Translations under genes and position numbers: made by a program
The notes under the pieces: generated by a model
Database searches by the model: none
Told to the model about the DNA's origin: nothing
What the model saw: the letters and a program-made list of their open reading frames with translations, nothing else
Shown here: piece after piece, positions 1 through 13,800 of the stretch
Position numbering within the stretch: position 1 is the first letter of the stretch
Layout of the letters: each line of letters starts with the position of its first letter
Assembly: GCA_033032175.1 (NCBI GenBank)
Contig: CM065323.1
Coordinates: 3,968,001 to 4,032,000, forward strand
Length of the DNA: 64,000 bases
DNA from: Saturnia japonica
Taxonomy: Eukaryota > Arthropoda > Insecta > Lepidoptera > Saturniidae
Direction of reading: 5' to 3'

Positions 1-2
1 CA

Positions 3-3000
3 AATAGACGCAATGTACACAACATTATAACAAATTTAGAATTAAACAAACAACAGACAAGAAGCATAGTTTCAGAAGAGAGCGATAGTGAATCTAATGT
101 ACACAAAATTAATACAAACAATACGAGGTGCAAACTGTTCGATACAAAAATCAATGGTATCAAATGCACTTTAGATTGGGAACCAGGCTCAATTTATTCA
201 ATTATTAGTACGTCATTTTGGAAGAGAATTGGTTCATCTAAACTATTGGAAGGGCCAGAATTAAGAGCTTATGGCAATTACAAACTGAAACCCAAAGGAT
301 TTACCGACGTAACAGTTGAATTACAGGGAAAACAAAAGATTTTACCAGTTGTTGTAATAAAAAATGCAGAACCTATGCTATTTGAATTACAATGGAGTGA
401 AATGTTCAATATGAAGTTTCCAAGTTCTGTTTATTCCATAAAAACTCAGTCAATATCACTGAAGCAAATAATTAATAACAACAATGAACTTTTTAATAAT
501 AAGCTGGGAGAGGTCAAAAACTATGAAGTAAACATTTATGTGAAATCAGGAACGAAACCAAAACATGTACCATCAAGACCGATCAAGATTAGTATGAGAA
601 AAAACGTGGAAATCTAATTAGAGCGCCTTATAAAAGAAGGAATCATCGAACAGGTCGATCCAAACAAAACTCCAATTGAATGGGCAGCTCCAAATGTCAA
701 CATTATGAAACCTAATGGACAAATACGAATATGTGGAGACTATCGTACAACACTTAATCCGTGCTTAATAACACATACGTACCCAGTACCACATTTTGAT
801 CATATCAGACAACGTCTCGCGAATGGGGAGAAATACTCTAAAATAGATTTAAAAGATGCATACTTACAGTTTACAATAGCACCTGAATCAAAAAAATATT
901 TAACTATATCAACACACAGGGGATATTTCCAATAAAAACGAATGCCATTCGGAATAACAACAGCACCTTCCATTTTTCAACAATATTTAGAAAGATTACT
1001 AAATAACATAGCAAACACAGCTATCTATTTCGATGACATTGCTATAATCGGAAAAAATGATGAGGAGCACATCAGGACACTATCAGAAGTATTAAATAGA
1101 CTCAAGGAAGCTGGAATGAAAGTAAATCTTAACAAATGTTTTTTTCTTCAGAATGAAATTGAATACCTTGGTCATAACATTAGCAAACATGGAATCAAAC
1201 CAACGAAGAACAAAATTGAAGCCATTCTCAAAGCACCGCCTCCTTCAAATACCAAAGAGTTGAGATCATTTTTGGGATTAGTAAATTTTTACGAAAGATT
1301 CATACCTCATCTCCACAGCATTTGTGCAGATCTACATGCACTTACAGGACAGAAACAGAAATGGAAATGGACTGAACATGAAAAACTTATATTTGACGAT
1401 ACAAAAAAATGTATAGTCAAATCGAAACCTCTCATCGCATATGATAAAAAACAACCACTATATTTAGCTTGCGATGCCTCGGAAAAAGGAGTAGGAGCTG
1501 TCTTGTTTCATAAACATAACAATACAGAACGCGCAATTGCATTTGCTTCAAGGAAATTAAAAGAAGCAGAGAGTAAATATTCCGTAATTGATCGGGAAGC
1601 ATTAGCAATATTCTTCGGCATTAAAAAATTTGACCAATATTTACGCGGTTCTAAATTCACTTTAATAACAGATCATAAACCACTCATTCATATACTGGGA
1701 ACAAATCGAAATCTGCCAAAAATAGTAAACAACAGACTAGTCAGATGGGCTTTGGTGATCGGCAGTTACAATTACGATATTTTATATACTAAAGGAGAAA
1801 ATAACATACTCGCAGACTCTTTGTCCAGAATGCCGAATCCTGATGAGCAACCATCAAAAGCAGAACGTACAATCAACAGAATCGTACAAAACATTCATGA
1901 GATACAGTTCGAAGACATAGCTATAAACGAAGAGAACATTAAGAAACACACCAAACAAGATGAAACACTCAAGAAAGTAATCCAGTGTGTTAAGACAAAT
2001 TGGAGTCCTTACAATTTTGATGATGACCAATTAAAACTATATCTGAAAAAACGTAACGAACTCTCTGTAGAAAATAACATTTTAATGTGGCAAGGAAGAA
2101 TAATCATACCATCCTCGCTAAAGAAAGTAACACTTAAGTACCTTCACAGAGGACATCCAGGAATATCTGCCAAAGGAGCACTTGTGCGATTCTACGTTTG
2201 GTGGCCATCGATCGAGGAAGATATTGACAATTATGTTAAATCATGCAACGCATGCCAAGAAAATAGAGCGAATAATCCGAAACTACCGATATTTTCTTGG
2301 TCTATACCTGATAACGTTTGGCAAAGAATACATATTGATTTTGCGGGCCCTTTCCAGGGCAAATATTGGTTAGTTCTTTGTGACGCTCTATCAAAATGGA
2401 TAGAAGTAAGACCAATGAATAGAACCACGACAGATAAACTATGTGATGAACTTGACGATATATTCACAATATTTGGTTTACCTGAAATAATAGTATCTGA
2501 CAATGGCCCACAATTTACATCGGAACTATTTAACATTTACTGCAAGAAGAAAGGAATATTACACATTACTTCATCACCTTACCATCCACGTACCAACGGT
2601 CTAGCTGAGCATTTAGTACGCACTTTCAAAACGCGTATGTTTGATAGTAGACAACATAGTAATACAATAGAACGACTACGAGATTTTCTGTTTACATACA
2701 GAAACACACCGCATAACACGACAATGAAGTCTCCTGAATACATGATGTTTGGAAGGCAGTTAAATTGTGTATTGGATAATGCACATCCGAGTACTAAGAG
2801 AATGTTACAGCATAAACAAGTTCAGGCAAACATACTGTCAGAAAATCAACAACTAGGAAGACAACCGAACTATTCGACTGGTGATAATATCTATGTACGT
2901 TCAAAAGAAGAAACAATTTGGAAGCCAGCTGTTGTATCAAAGAAAACACACAAATACTCTTATGTTATACAAACACCAGACGGGAGTCTCAAGCGTAGAC

Positions 3001-3263
3001 ATGCAGATAGGATAAGACCACGAATTGATGAAAACACACCAAATGATATGAATAACATACTTCTCCATACACCGGATGGAAATCCTGAAACACAAGAAGC
3101 ACTGCAAGCATCGCGTACACCTGATGTAGTATCATCACCTGTACAAATTACTATAAACAATGATACGACAGATATTTCTGGAATCAACACAGATACTAGA
3201 ATACCACGACGAAGTATGAGAACTACCAGAGCCCCAAGACGTCTTATTGAGGAGCTTGAATAA
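3..3263 (+). pseudogene. Ty3/gypsy retrotransposon pol remnant (protease-RT-RNase H-integrase), two in-frame stops
   Basis: One reading frame runs from the left edge to 3263, broken only by TAA at 615-617 and TAA at 933-935; no frameshift was seen. Domains in order: a retropepsin-like segment (about 150-420) whose expected D-S/T-G triad is not recognisable (EPG is seen), reverse transcriptase with KIDLKDAYLQF (845-880), RMPFG (940-955) and YFDD (about 1027-1038), RNase H with ACDASEKGVGAVL (about 1468-1506) and TDHKPL, and an integrase with an HH-CC zinc finger (HRGHPG ... CNACQ) followed by the D, D, E residues in HIDFAGPF, VSDNGPQF and GLAEHLVR. YFDD, the RNase H and integrase positions are all present. 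Gag and the 5' LTR lie outside the window. The order RT-RNase H-integrase is that of Metaviridae (gypsy), not Copia. The stops make this copy defective. Confidence 0.93.
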
Positions 3264-3770
3264 AAGAATGGGAGGAATGCTATAACCAACCTTCTTTAAT
3301 TATTATGTTAAAACAGAAGAAAAAGTTTTAGTTTGTCAGATTTTGAAGTTTTGTGTTCTATATTAAGTATGTAAATAATGATGCATATTATAAAAAAAAT
3401 TTCGTTATTTTAATCAGCCTTTTATTCGTAACAGTACCTAAGTGCGTAGCGCTTGTAATCTTTTCCAATATTGTAAAGTCCAGATTGTTTGTTTGTTGAT
3501 TTAAACGCGTTGATCTTTGAAACTACCAATTAGAAATGATTTTTTTTTTTTTGTTTTATGCCCTATATAATGGGAAGTTACGGATTTTAAAAGTTTACGC
3601 TATAACTCTAAGGAGCGAAGCAGTAGCGATGGGCGTCAAAAAGTCTCGCGGCATACATAGCGGGTAGAGATTTGATTGTATAAATTTAAGACAGGTGTAA
3701 CCGTCAGATACAAATAAGTTATTAATAAAAATAAACTAAAAATTGCACTCTTCAAATTAAATGTATTTAG
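3264..3770 (+). repeat. Probable polypurine tract and 3' LTR of the gypsy element (boundaries approximate)
   Basis: Directly after the pol stop comes a purine-rich tract (about 3263-3277, ending GGGAGGAA). It is followed by TGCTATAACC at 3278, a plausible LTR start. The stretch contains a TATA-like box (CTATATAATG, about 3564) and an AATAAA at about 3726, as expected for U3/R. The 5' LTR is outside the window, so the LTR end (somewhere near 3740-3770) cannot be fixed by comparison. Confidence 0.5.
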
Positions 3771-3959
3771 AAGTTTTTGTGTTCATTAGTATATGTAAGT
3801 CTTGAGAAGTTGATATAAGAGAATAATTATGTTAAGTATTTTTAAAACGATGTCTAAACATGTCCTGGTTTGAGCTGGTAAGACAAATGCTAAAAATTCT
3901 TCTTCAAAAATTTATTTAAAAAAACTTTTGCAGTACATAGTTATTATATTATAAACATT

Positions 3960-4270
3960 CCTATTCAAGTTTTTGGCAAGATCTTGAAGTGACATGTTGT
4001 GGTTTTTATTTTTTATTCATTAACCTGGGTTTTTTGACCCTATGTTATGTAACATTGTTGGCATTGGTATAGTCTGGTTGTTGTGCGTAAATGAAGTGGA
4101 TTATAAATGTGAAGTGGAAACATGCATTTTGAGATATCAAAAAAACCCCCTAGTTCTGACAAGGGAGCCACCATCTTGTCAGAAGACCCCACTTTGTATA
4201 AAGAAAATTTTAAAAAGGTTTAAGACATTGATACTGGCAAGTACTTTTTGCGGCGCCAAAACAAGAATAA
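3960..4270 (-). repeat. Dispersed ~300-360 bp repeat, family A
   Basis: Reverse copy of a family also seen at about 11990-12310, 19085-19425, 26490-26790, 52780-53030 and (partial, reverse) 60545-60665. Shared marks are ACAACATGTCACTT at one end, a poly-A-like ATGAATGAAAAATAAAAACC, CATAATATAGGGTCAAA, and TCCACTTCACTTGTGCAC. No coding capacity is seen. The family type (SINE or MITE) is not clear. Confidence 0.7.
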
Positions 4271-4399
4271 TAAGAACATTATATCCAAGGTGACAAATAG
4301 ATAAAACTATAGATCATAATATATTTGTACAGCGCTATGTATACCTATCAATCGTGCAATTGCAAATTAAAAATTTACTTTATAGGTAAGTTTTCATGT

Positions 4400-4650
4400 T
4401 TGGCCACAATTTCACCTGATTAAATGCCGATATGGCCCAAAATGGGTAAAACACCAAGCCTAGTGGAAGAAATGGCTCTCAAAGGCTGATGCCGGAACAC
4501 ACCTATAGGTGCTAGGTGATAGATTTTTATATTGAAGGTAGTAGCTAGACAGGCTGGCAATATAGAATGGCCTAGAACTGTGGTATGGTTTCATCACGAT
4601 GTTTTCCTTCAGCGAAATCTCAAGCTCGTTGTAACGAATCAAACTCACTT
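4400..4650 (-). repeat. tRNA-related SINE, family B
   Basis: Begins TTGGCCACAATTTCACCTGAT and continues with CCCAAAATGGGTAA, a segment giving 'accta taggtgctaggtgatagattt', and ATGGTTTCATCACGATGTTTTCCTTC. The same series occurs at about 11575-11890, 58505-58735 and in several fragments. Fuller copies end in an antisense tRNA-like head (see 58505-58735), so the element is read on the minus strand here. Confidence 0.65.
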
Positions 4651-4659
4651 CCATTGCTA

Positions 4660-5300
4660 GGTACCATCGAGCAATCACTATTTCAAACTACATTGTTAAC
4701 TAATTCTTGTTGTTTTAATATAAACGATGAACCTTTCCGATCCATACTTTGCCAACGCGTATGCAGAAAGTGATAACAACAATTTCCATTGGATCTTTGA
4801 CATGGGAGTTTAATTATGTTTCGCCCCTACTTTTATTGGATGTTATAGTTTCCCTTACGTTCCAATACTTCTATAGGAATACCTACTAATATATATTACA
4901 AATCTCAATATCATCTGTAGAGAGTTGAACGAAAAATTTAACACGGTTAAAACTGTGGGACACATTACATGATATGCTGGAACTTATAATTACAGTATGT
5001 CACTTAACCACATACGTGCAACTTTCTCAGTTGTAATAATGTAACATTTTTATAGGATACCCGTATCCATCCTTATTCCTTCTCCAGTGACACTGAATGA
5101 AATCGATAACAAAGTCTCCTGACGCAATATGATCTTGGTAACTTGACGCCTACGCATCGTTTCAATAAAGGTATTCGCTGTCAATAACAATATTAATGAT
5201 GGATGTAAAATATCAAACAACTTTTAGAAAATTTACCATGTATTATAAGACAATTATTTGTTGTTTAAAAAAATATTGTTATCGTAAACATGTTTTTTAA
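4660..5300. other. Non-coding stretch, nothing recognised
   Basis: AT-rich sequence with no convincing exon, RNA gene or complete repeat. Short open frames here have no codon-use signature or recognisable motif. Confidence 0.5.
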
Positions 5301-5309
5301 ACCAAATCA

Positions 5310-6230
5310 TTAGGTATTTATTTATTTATTGTCACATCAACGACACCATCACAAAATATTACAATAACAAATACATTACAAGTTGAGGACGGTGTGAAGT
5401 ATCTTTACAGTTATGCACATCTTATTACAATTATGCCGCAGCACAACAATAACAAAAACAAATATTTAGATCGCTACAAAACAAATCAAATAGCGAATGA
5501 TTTATATAATTTCAACCGAAAATTCCAGAACGAACAATTAAAGATGTCAATATCAATATTATTTTTATTAACATCGCTATATAATTACTTCTGAAATGTG
5601 TTTTAGAAAAGGTTCTTTGAATAGGAAATCTTGGTATCTTCCTAGGAACATTTAGATTTAATTCTTGTAATACTTCAGGGACTAAAATAACTCCGTTAAC
5701 AAGCTTATGTCAAAGAATAAGGTCGAAGATCATACGTCTATTTTGCAGCGATATAAGATTAAAGTGCTTTAAACTAGTTTCATAATCAGCGCGGTAAGGG
5801 TATTTCTGGTCTTTGCGAGCGACGAATTTTATAAAATTGCGTTAAATGCGCTCTAAGCGATCAATATGCATATTATAGTGAGGGTTCCAAATACTTGTTC
5901 CATACTCTAAAATGCTCCTAACCAGGTTATTATGAAGATATAATATTGTTTTTATGTCACGGAATTCATTTCACATGCGCTTAACAAACCCACACATTTT
6001 CCAGGCCTCAAAGATCGTAATACTTATGTGATCAGTAAAAATTAAACTTGCTGTCTATTGCAATTCCTAAATCTCTAGTCTTTGTTTTAGCTTGCAAAGT
6101 TTCAGTGCCTAACAAGTAACTAGACGGAATTACATTATTATTTTTTCTAAATTTAACGTGTACACACTTACTTTCGTTTAGTTCCATTTTAACATTAAGG
6201 AGTATGTCTTTTAGGTTTAAAAATTGAGTA
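5310..6230 (-). pseudogene. Jockey/CR1-type non-LTR retrotransposon RT C-terminal remnant
   Basis: Read on the minus strand, the segment gives TKTRDLGIAIDSKFNF (about 6050-6105), then VRSILEYGTSIWNPHY (about 5885-5930), then KYPYRADYETSLKHFNLISL and RRMIFDLIL (about 5715-5810), and ends with PRKIPRFPIQRT. These are the usual RT thumb and C-terminal landmarks of jockey/CR1-like LINEs. Several stops interrupt the frame. The 3' tail (plus coordinates about 5310-5390) is AT-rich with TATTTATTTATTTATTG. It is a dead, 5'-truncated copy. Confidence 0.85.
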
Positions 6231-6239
6231 CCTATTATG

Positions 6240-6900
6240 TTATTTTACTTTTTTTATTCCGACCATCGACTATCTCACTTTTATATTTTTGTGTACATAC
6301 TTACCCTTTTTATATTAAAACGTTTATTCAGTGTCCATTTAAAAAGGCGATAGAACGAAAATATACGTTGACGACATTTACATTTACTTAATTTCACGCG
6401 GCCTCATACACTATGGACGGCTCGAACCAAATCTTATGTGTATTTGTTACACTTGACAGTGGCAAAATTAAATACGTAGGGAGAAAGCCAAGATAAAAAA
6501 ATAGGTCATACTTAAATTTATTGTATTTTGACACAATTAATCTGAATTGAAGCCAAAAACTGCATTTTAACTTTTTGGTGCAAATGGCCATTAAAATATG
6601 TTGGAACATTATGAGAAAAATTACAGGAAAACGTATCCACCAACATAAACTAAAAAAACTAATTTCCGATCTCTAGACATGTCACTAATTCAGTGCTAAA
6701 AATAAGAATACTAATAAATACAAAGCTACTCATTTCAATAAAGACATTATATTTATTTAAATAAAATACAAAACTTACGAAAATACACAATGACAAGTTG
6801 AAGTCAAAACGGTCCGATAATATCGAACTTTCGAAAGCAAGCAGTTTAAAGTTTTCCAACACGCAAGTGAGAAATCGAACACTTTTGGAAACTTGCACCT
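6240..6900. other. Intergenic AT-rich stretch
   Basis: No exon or known repeat is seen. It lies upstream of the unrecognised frame at 6928 and could hold its promoter, but no clear TATA or initiator can be assigned. Confidence 0.4.
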
Positions 6901-6927
6901 TTCAAATTTACTCGAACACTGGATACC

Positions 6928-7368
6928 ATGAAAAGTAGTTGGCTACACGATAAATTTAAAAAAGATTTCGTAAAACCATTGTATAGAAAAGTTAAAAACA
7001 AGAGAGTTAAACCTCTACATCGAATATCGGTTGATGTGAACCGTACTTTTAATCTATGTGGTAATGAAATTAGTGTCAGGGAAAAAGTGATAAGTGGTAG
7101 AATTGAAAAAAATGTTAATATCGTTCATAAAAATATTTTTTATAACAATTCTTTACCTGGAGTTTGTGAAGATGTTAATTTAAGGGCAGGTCGTCTAAAA
7201 CGATTCCATGATAATGTTAATCGTGTACTGTGTGGTGATTCAAAAACTCGTAAGACGTTTACAATGTTAGACAATGAACAATTAAACTTTGACCATGCTA
7301 TTAAATCTAACAGTGAAAAAATTAATAAACTGATACAAGCAGAAAACGATTTACACAAAGTTAGTTGA
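6928..7368 (+). CDS. Unrecognised 146-residue protein, single uninterrupted frame
   Basis: An ATG-started frame of 146 codons with stop TGA, far longer than chance frames in this AT-rich sequence. The product is basic and polar: it opens with MKSSWLHDKFKKDF, has a Lys/Arg-rich stretch (residues about 10-32) and a C-terminal part that could be helical (LDNEQLNFDHAIKSNSEKIN ...). There is no signal peptide or membrane segment. No family is recognised, and nothing resembles the transposon proteins in this window. It ends about 250 bases before the first channel exon on the same strand. It might be an intronless gene, the last exon of an upstream gene, or an exapted or unknown mobile-element gene. 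Expression is untested. Confidence 0.45.
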   Translation: MKSSWLHDKFKKDFVKPLYRKVKNKRVKPLHRISVDVNRTFNLCGNEISVREKVISGRIEKNVNIVHKNIFYNNSLPGVCEDVNLRAGRLKRFHDNVNRVLCGDSKTRKTFTMLDNEQLNFDHAIKSNSEKINKLIQAENDLHKVS

Positions 7369-7620
7369 TAGAAATAATATTTGTTTTTATTTTAAACATA
7401 AAATACAAAATAATGTAAAAATGATGACGATTTTTTTTCTAAATATAATTAAATTGACAACAGCTTCGGATTATAAAACCCAGTAGCATAGCTTCAAAGA
7501 CTTCAAAAATTTTTTGTTTCAAACACAATTACTTATATCCAAAGAAAATAGCTTCGTTAAATAAAACATACAAAAGACATAAACAGTGTAGTATTTTGAA
7601 TTAATACTTATATCTACGTG

Positions 7621-7807
7621 ATGTACAATACATCATCCTTAATATTCCAGATTCCAGATTATTGGCTGAGGGTTTATCCACTCCCAAAACTTCCAGAAGA
7701 ATCTCTATTCTCAGTACTCCTCAGGTGTTTAATATGTCAGTTAGGATTAACTTCAGTTTTGATACTTTGGACAATTAGCTGGGCATTCGTTATACAATCA
7801 TTTGAAG
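7621..7807 (+). CDS. K2P-like channel exon A (N-terminus and M1)
   Basis: Starts at ATG 7621 (a GTG precedes it in frame). It encodes a short N-terminus and the hydrophobic M1 [20 protein letters not shown], and ends in phase 1 before GTATTT. Two CAG sites (ending 7650 and 7656) could be acceptors if a further upstream exon exists, which would drop the first residues. Confidence 0.7.
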
Positions 7808-10800
7808 GTATTTGATATTTCTACCATTTTTAATTAATACATTAATATCTTGGTTTTTTTTTGCCTAAAATGGATCTTTATCTATCGGTCATTACACTAC
7901 TTGCTTGCTCCCGTAGGCAGACAAATAATAGTCGTACAGATATTTAGACTGCAGATCGATTTCACTTTTAACAAATTAATTAAATCTTTTTACTTCCATG
8001 ATGGTTCCAAGTACCTTACTTTTTTCTTATTTACCCAATAGTAGGTACTTTATGTTACTAATTCAATCCGATCTTCAATAATACAATCTTTCTACAAAAT
8101 AGTAAATTTTGACTTTCCAAACAATGATAATAAATATAATAAGCACTCACTAAACATTTCAGGGCCATATGAAACAAAAATATCGCTAGATTTTGAGAAA
8201 GAACAAAACCAACTTGTCATTGATCTTGCTACTGAATTAAGACAAGTAAGTAACAAAATAATATATTATAGACTTACATACATAAATCATGCCTATTTCC
8301 CAACGGGGTAGGCAGAGACCACGTTCTTCCACCTGCTACGGTCCTGGCATACACTTTCGCTTCTTCACACATTCATTAAACTTTTCATGCATGCTCGTCG
8401 GTTTAGAGTACTCTTGACCTGACCTTTGTTCAGAACGTCTCCGATTTGATCGATAAATGTTCGTCTAGGCCTTCCTCTTGCAACGTTTCCTTTCACACTC
8501 TCATCATAAATTTATTTAGTCATTCTTCTTTCATTCATTCTCTCAACACGCCCAAACCATCTAAGCATCCCTTTCTCAAACCGTGTGACTACATCTTCTT
8601 TCACACCACAAAGTTCTCTTATCACACTATTTCTTATCCAGTCACTCAATTTCACTCCTAACATACCTCTTAGCGCTTTCATTTAACCTTTAATAATGAC
8701 CATTACGGACGTAGTATAACTTGCATAACTTCGGAACTGTATACGCTTGAGAAGAATTCAAACGACAAAAATCTCGAAAGATATAGATAACTTGCCACCT
8801 TTTTAAGCGACTTCAAAAAAAGACGGAGGTTACTCCATTCGCAATTACATTTTTTTTATGAATGTTCAGACATAACTTCTTTGTTTATGTACCGATTTGG
8901 GCGATTTTTTTTATTGGGTAGGGGTAGGTACTTCAAGAGTAGCACAATTTTAATTTAATTGGTATTGGACCTTCAACTTCGAAGATATACCAAGGAACTC
9001 TTCAAAATAATTGAAGTTGTTTTTGTTTTTGGTTAAAATTTATCTTGTTATCATTATATTAATACGTGAAGCAAAAACTGCGAGACTGTGAGATTTGGCA
9101 TGGTTAAAGTTTATATGGAGAAGGAGTGGAGAAAGCTAAAATTAATCTATAATATCTGTTAGTAATATATTAAATTAAATAAATCAATACTGCGAATCCT
9201 GACCCGACCAGTTCCATTGAACTAAGACAAAAACATATTGACATTGTTACTCAATGAAAAGTTACAGCAAGTGATATAATATTCATTGTTTAGGTTCATA
9301 CTGCAAATGTGAAATAGAAAATAGTCTATTATTAAAAAGTCGCTGGTCGAATCTCGATCATTGGGCGACCGCTAGTATAATTAAACATGTGTTAAATGTC
9401 ATTAACAGTAAATACAGTCAAATTAGCTTGGAGGCGTTTTTGCGTTTATCGTAGTGTACGGTATAATAAACGTATCTACTGCATAGACTACTAGGCAATA
9501 TTCCGGCATAACCTTACATTGTTTAAGTCTCCAATTGACGGCAAGTAAAGAATTTGCCTCACAAATTATTTCGGGGAGCATTTGAACAAGCACAGATTTA
9601 AGGAAAAGGAAAACTCTGTGAACAAGTATGAAAAATAACAGCCTACTTTTGTTATATTGTAATATAATTTATATTCCATATATCACAATTAAAGGGTTTA
9701 AAGATTTCGCATTAGATTTGTAGAAAAAATTAATGTTTTGTATCATAATTGTTGGTAGAAATAAACAACTTCCCGCTCGCCTCACACAAACCAAACCCTG
9801 TTACTGTTCTGTGCGCTTTATCAGACTCATTGGCCGTTGGCATTTAATTTAAAATCTCATTAGTGAGCCTCGTGACATTATTAAGGGTAATCCCTAGCTC
9901 TCTAATGAACCCCTATTTAATTGTGATAATCTCTTGTTGCTACTCGTAGATCTAACAAATTTTACACCTTAACCATTATTCTGCAATTATGCAAAACGCG
10001 CAGCGCTGTTTCATATTCATATTGCTCCTTGCTCTTACCTCTGGTGTTAACTTAATTATCTTTCTTCAATATTCAAATCGAAAATTATTTAAATCATACT
10101 TTTAAATAATGATCTCCAAAACCACAAAAAAAAGCACTTTATAGGTGCTTGGTGGTATACGACAGATTAGTGTTGCAATGGTAGGCAGCCCTACTGTTGA
10201 GCCGAGAGGTAGCAAGATCGATTCCCGCATATAACTGACATTTGTGTGATGAGGATAATTGTCAATTGTATGTCTGGTTGTTAAATATCTATCTATATGA
10301 CGGAGAAAGAGCTTCTCCATTTTTATTATTACTCATTGTCTTTTATAGGGGTTCAGATCGGAAGCAACGAAACTCAGGTTCATTTTTTACAGCTTTACCG
10401 AACTTTCCCTGTCTTTCCATCCGCATCACCTTTTATCCTCGATTCCATTTTTGTCAACACGTATGATTGGTCAACGACTACGATTGGTTGACGACTAACT
10501 CGCAAACGATCAATTGTACAACTAATAATTTAATTATATATTTTAATGTCCGTATTATTTAATAATTAGTTAACATGTTTACTTGCAAACTACCCGAATA
10601 TTCATATAAATTATTATTAACCTTACACTATGTTTATAACCGTGGGTATCGGTGGGTAGTTGGATAGAATAAACTCGTATCATGGATAACATAATAATTA
10701 ATTATACGATTATATTACAGACAGTATGTAGGTAGGCACGTGTAATCAATAGGGTACGTCTCTCAGAACGCGCGATAGTTTTAGTGACGTCCGCACGCGC

Positions 10801-13800
10801 CACCCGCCATCCAAAAATTAGCCACTAACTCCATCGAGCGCCGCCTGATGGCGCTGGCGTTCAGAATCTGAGTCGATGTCCACATACATATGTATGTATA
10901 CTAGCTGTAAATCAGTAATGTGCTTCGGGATCTTATTGTAGAACCTAAATGATTACCTAAAAATCTTTTATTAGTCTTACCAAGTCTAAAACACGTTACA
11001 ATTAACTTATGTATATTTCTAGTATTAAAACTGTGCTGACCTTTAACAAAATCTAGCTTGTCAAAGATTTTACGAATATACATTAAATTATAAAAGATTA
11101 ATTAGGAGGGAAATATTATAATTCTAAATTCCTCGAACATGTTATTAATTCATAACTCCATAGACTTCAAATACTACCATTAATTCGTTAAAGATTTCAT
11201 ACGACAAAATTACACACATTATTATGTGTTAGTACACATCGCAAACCTAAATCTATTTCATTCCTCAGTGAAAATCAAATAATCTAGACAGATATGCGAT
11301 AAAAATTCATTTATACAGCTTAGCTATGTTGTTAAGGAATGTTGCTTAGTTAATACACTCTGGTTGGAATACATGGAATTCACGTTTAGTTCTATCTTTG
11401 TGCATCATATTTTGCATATTTCATTAACATTCTACTGTGCAACTATGTTATTCCGCGTATTTTATTTACAAAACATTATTCCAGGCAATATGTTAGTATA
11501 TAAATTACGTCTGAAAATAAACAAACTTTTATAACATCGTTGAACTTTTTGTTTATTTCTATTTTATTATTTTCAGTGTTTGGCTACAATCTCACCTGAT
11601 AGTAAAAGATGATGTGACCCAAGATGGGTAACACGCTAAGCATAGTGAGGGGTCTAACTAAGAAGTACAACTGCCGGAACATGCCTATAGATGCTTAGTG
11701 ACAGATTCTCAACTTGAGAGTGGTAGCCAGCCAGACGAGTATAAAATACCATAAAACCATGCTGTGGTTTCATCACTATGTATTCCTTAAACGAAAGCGT
11801 AGGCTCATTGCAGAGATTTTAACCCAGGTCGATTAACAGAGTACATGCTACTAACATGATTAACATGCTACTACTGAGCCATCATTGTTTCAATCTCAAT
11901 ATCGCATTAGTCATTTTTTGTCTTTAGTCAAAGCTATAAATTTTTTTTTGTTATAACCCGAGAAGTAAGGAGATATGACGTCAATTGATGTTATCGTATT
12001 TCGTCTTCCTAACTTGGCAACTAGTCCTTTTTAATTAAGACCATTAATTACTACCATTATCGAGTAAATATAGTGCCCTGTCTTATGACGATTTCAGTAT
12101 CCAAACAAGATGGGTGATCCTTGTGGGATCCCAGAATGTATGCTTTCAGTTTATATTTATAATCCACTTCACTTATGCACAAACACCAAACTATATCACG
12201 CAAAAACCATCAATATTACATAATATAGGGTCAAAACCCTAAGTAAATGAATTAAAAATAAAAACCATAACATGTCACTTCAAGATCCCGCCAAAAACTC
12301 GCAAAGAGAGAGTTATGTCTGCATAAATCTTGATATAAATCAAATAAAATATTCACTGAATAAAACTATAATTTCCACTAATAGTCATTACTCGAACTAT
12401 TCCTTGTATTAAAAGAGGATATGATTTTAAAATTTCCATAGTAGGTACATCATACTAGCTATCATAGATTTTATATAATATATATGTGTATATATATATG
12501 AGGGATTGGGTGTGTGACTAAATTATACAGCGTGCTTAAAAAACCGTTTTAATTGTAATTTTGGTTTGCTAAATACCGAGCCGTCCACTGTGTTTCATAT
12601 GTAAAAAGTTTACATAGAAAAATATACAAAATTTTCTTCGTCCATAACAGAATTACAAGGCATTATTATCCATTAAAAGAACGAATATGTCTACCCAAGT
12701 CAGCGTGAAATAGAAAACCTGTTTACGTTCCATATCATGCATAAAAAATGAAGGTTTAGTAATTTTTTTCTTCTTCGGTGTTCATATTGATACCTCTTCA
12801 GAGGGGGAACGGAAAAATATGTTACGCGCCAATTTGCTTCGGCACATCTCACGAAAATGAAATTTGAATAAACCCCATCGGGATCGGAATGCTTATTCTA
12901 GATGCTGTTTCCCTCGGGATGTGGCCTAGCTTAGTTAGGAATAAAATTTTGTATATTTTTGTTAAAAAAATTTTTATAAATGATACTTACGGAAAAAAAA
13001 TACGATGGTGCAATAACAATTTAAGTCTTGAGAGACCCAAACCAAATTCATTCCTGCACCCTGCTGTACATGCCGACTGCATAAAAGGCTTTTCGTTCAA
13101 TAAGCTAGGTACGATTTTCTAAGTACCCGAACATATGAAATGTTATATATAGTATGTCCCCTCGAAGCGACGAATTAAATACGCATTTCAGTTACTTACT
13201 GCAAATTTTTGCTGCATTATATAATGCAATACTGATTTACTGCTGTATTTACTTCCTCTTCTTTTTCCTGTCCTTATATCATACTAAGTGGAGTCGGCAC
13301 AACACGCCTTCTTCTTCCATTCTAGTCTATCATCCGTCATCAAGGAATTAACGTCTAGATTAAAAAAAATTATACAAATATTCAGAAAGTTCTGTACTTT
13401 TGCTAATATTAAAATTTTACTTTGCGTCTATTATGCCTTATCGTAAAGTTTATTGTAGTTTCTACTGTACTGTTACATTGTAAGGTGTTGGTAAAACTGC
13501 TTTACTTTCCTTAGAACGTGCACAAAGGGCATTAATAAAAATTATCATTGGTATACGACGTATAGCATTGATCTTTTCTATAGTGAATGCGCTATAATTT
13601 CAGTTCGAAAATTGTTCATAATGTCTGTTATACTTTAGAAACATAAAGGTATTGAGTAAAAACCATTTTTGAAGCTTAATAAAATTGAAATATGTTTTTA
13701 GACTCCCCACAGAACAGCAGTCGCATGGCGTCAATACCATATTAGTAACCATCTAGATAATATTGCTAATTTAGCTAATAATATTTACCTTTTACCCCTG

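Noticed and set aside
8446..8661. 71-residue plus-strand frame
   Set aside because: Antisense shadow of the LINE remnant at 8270-8695.
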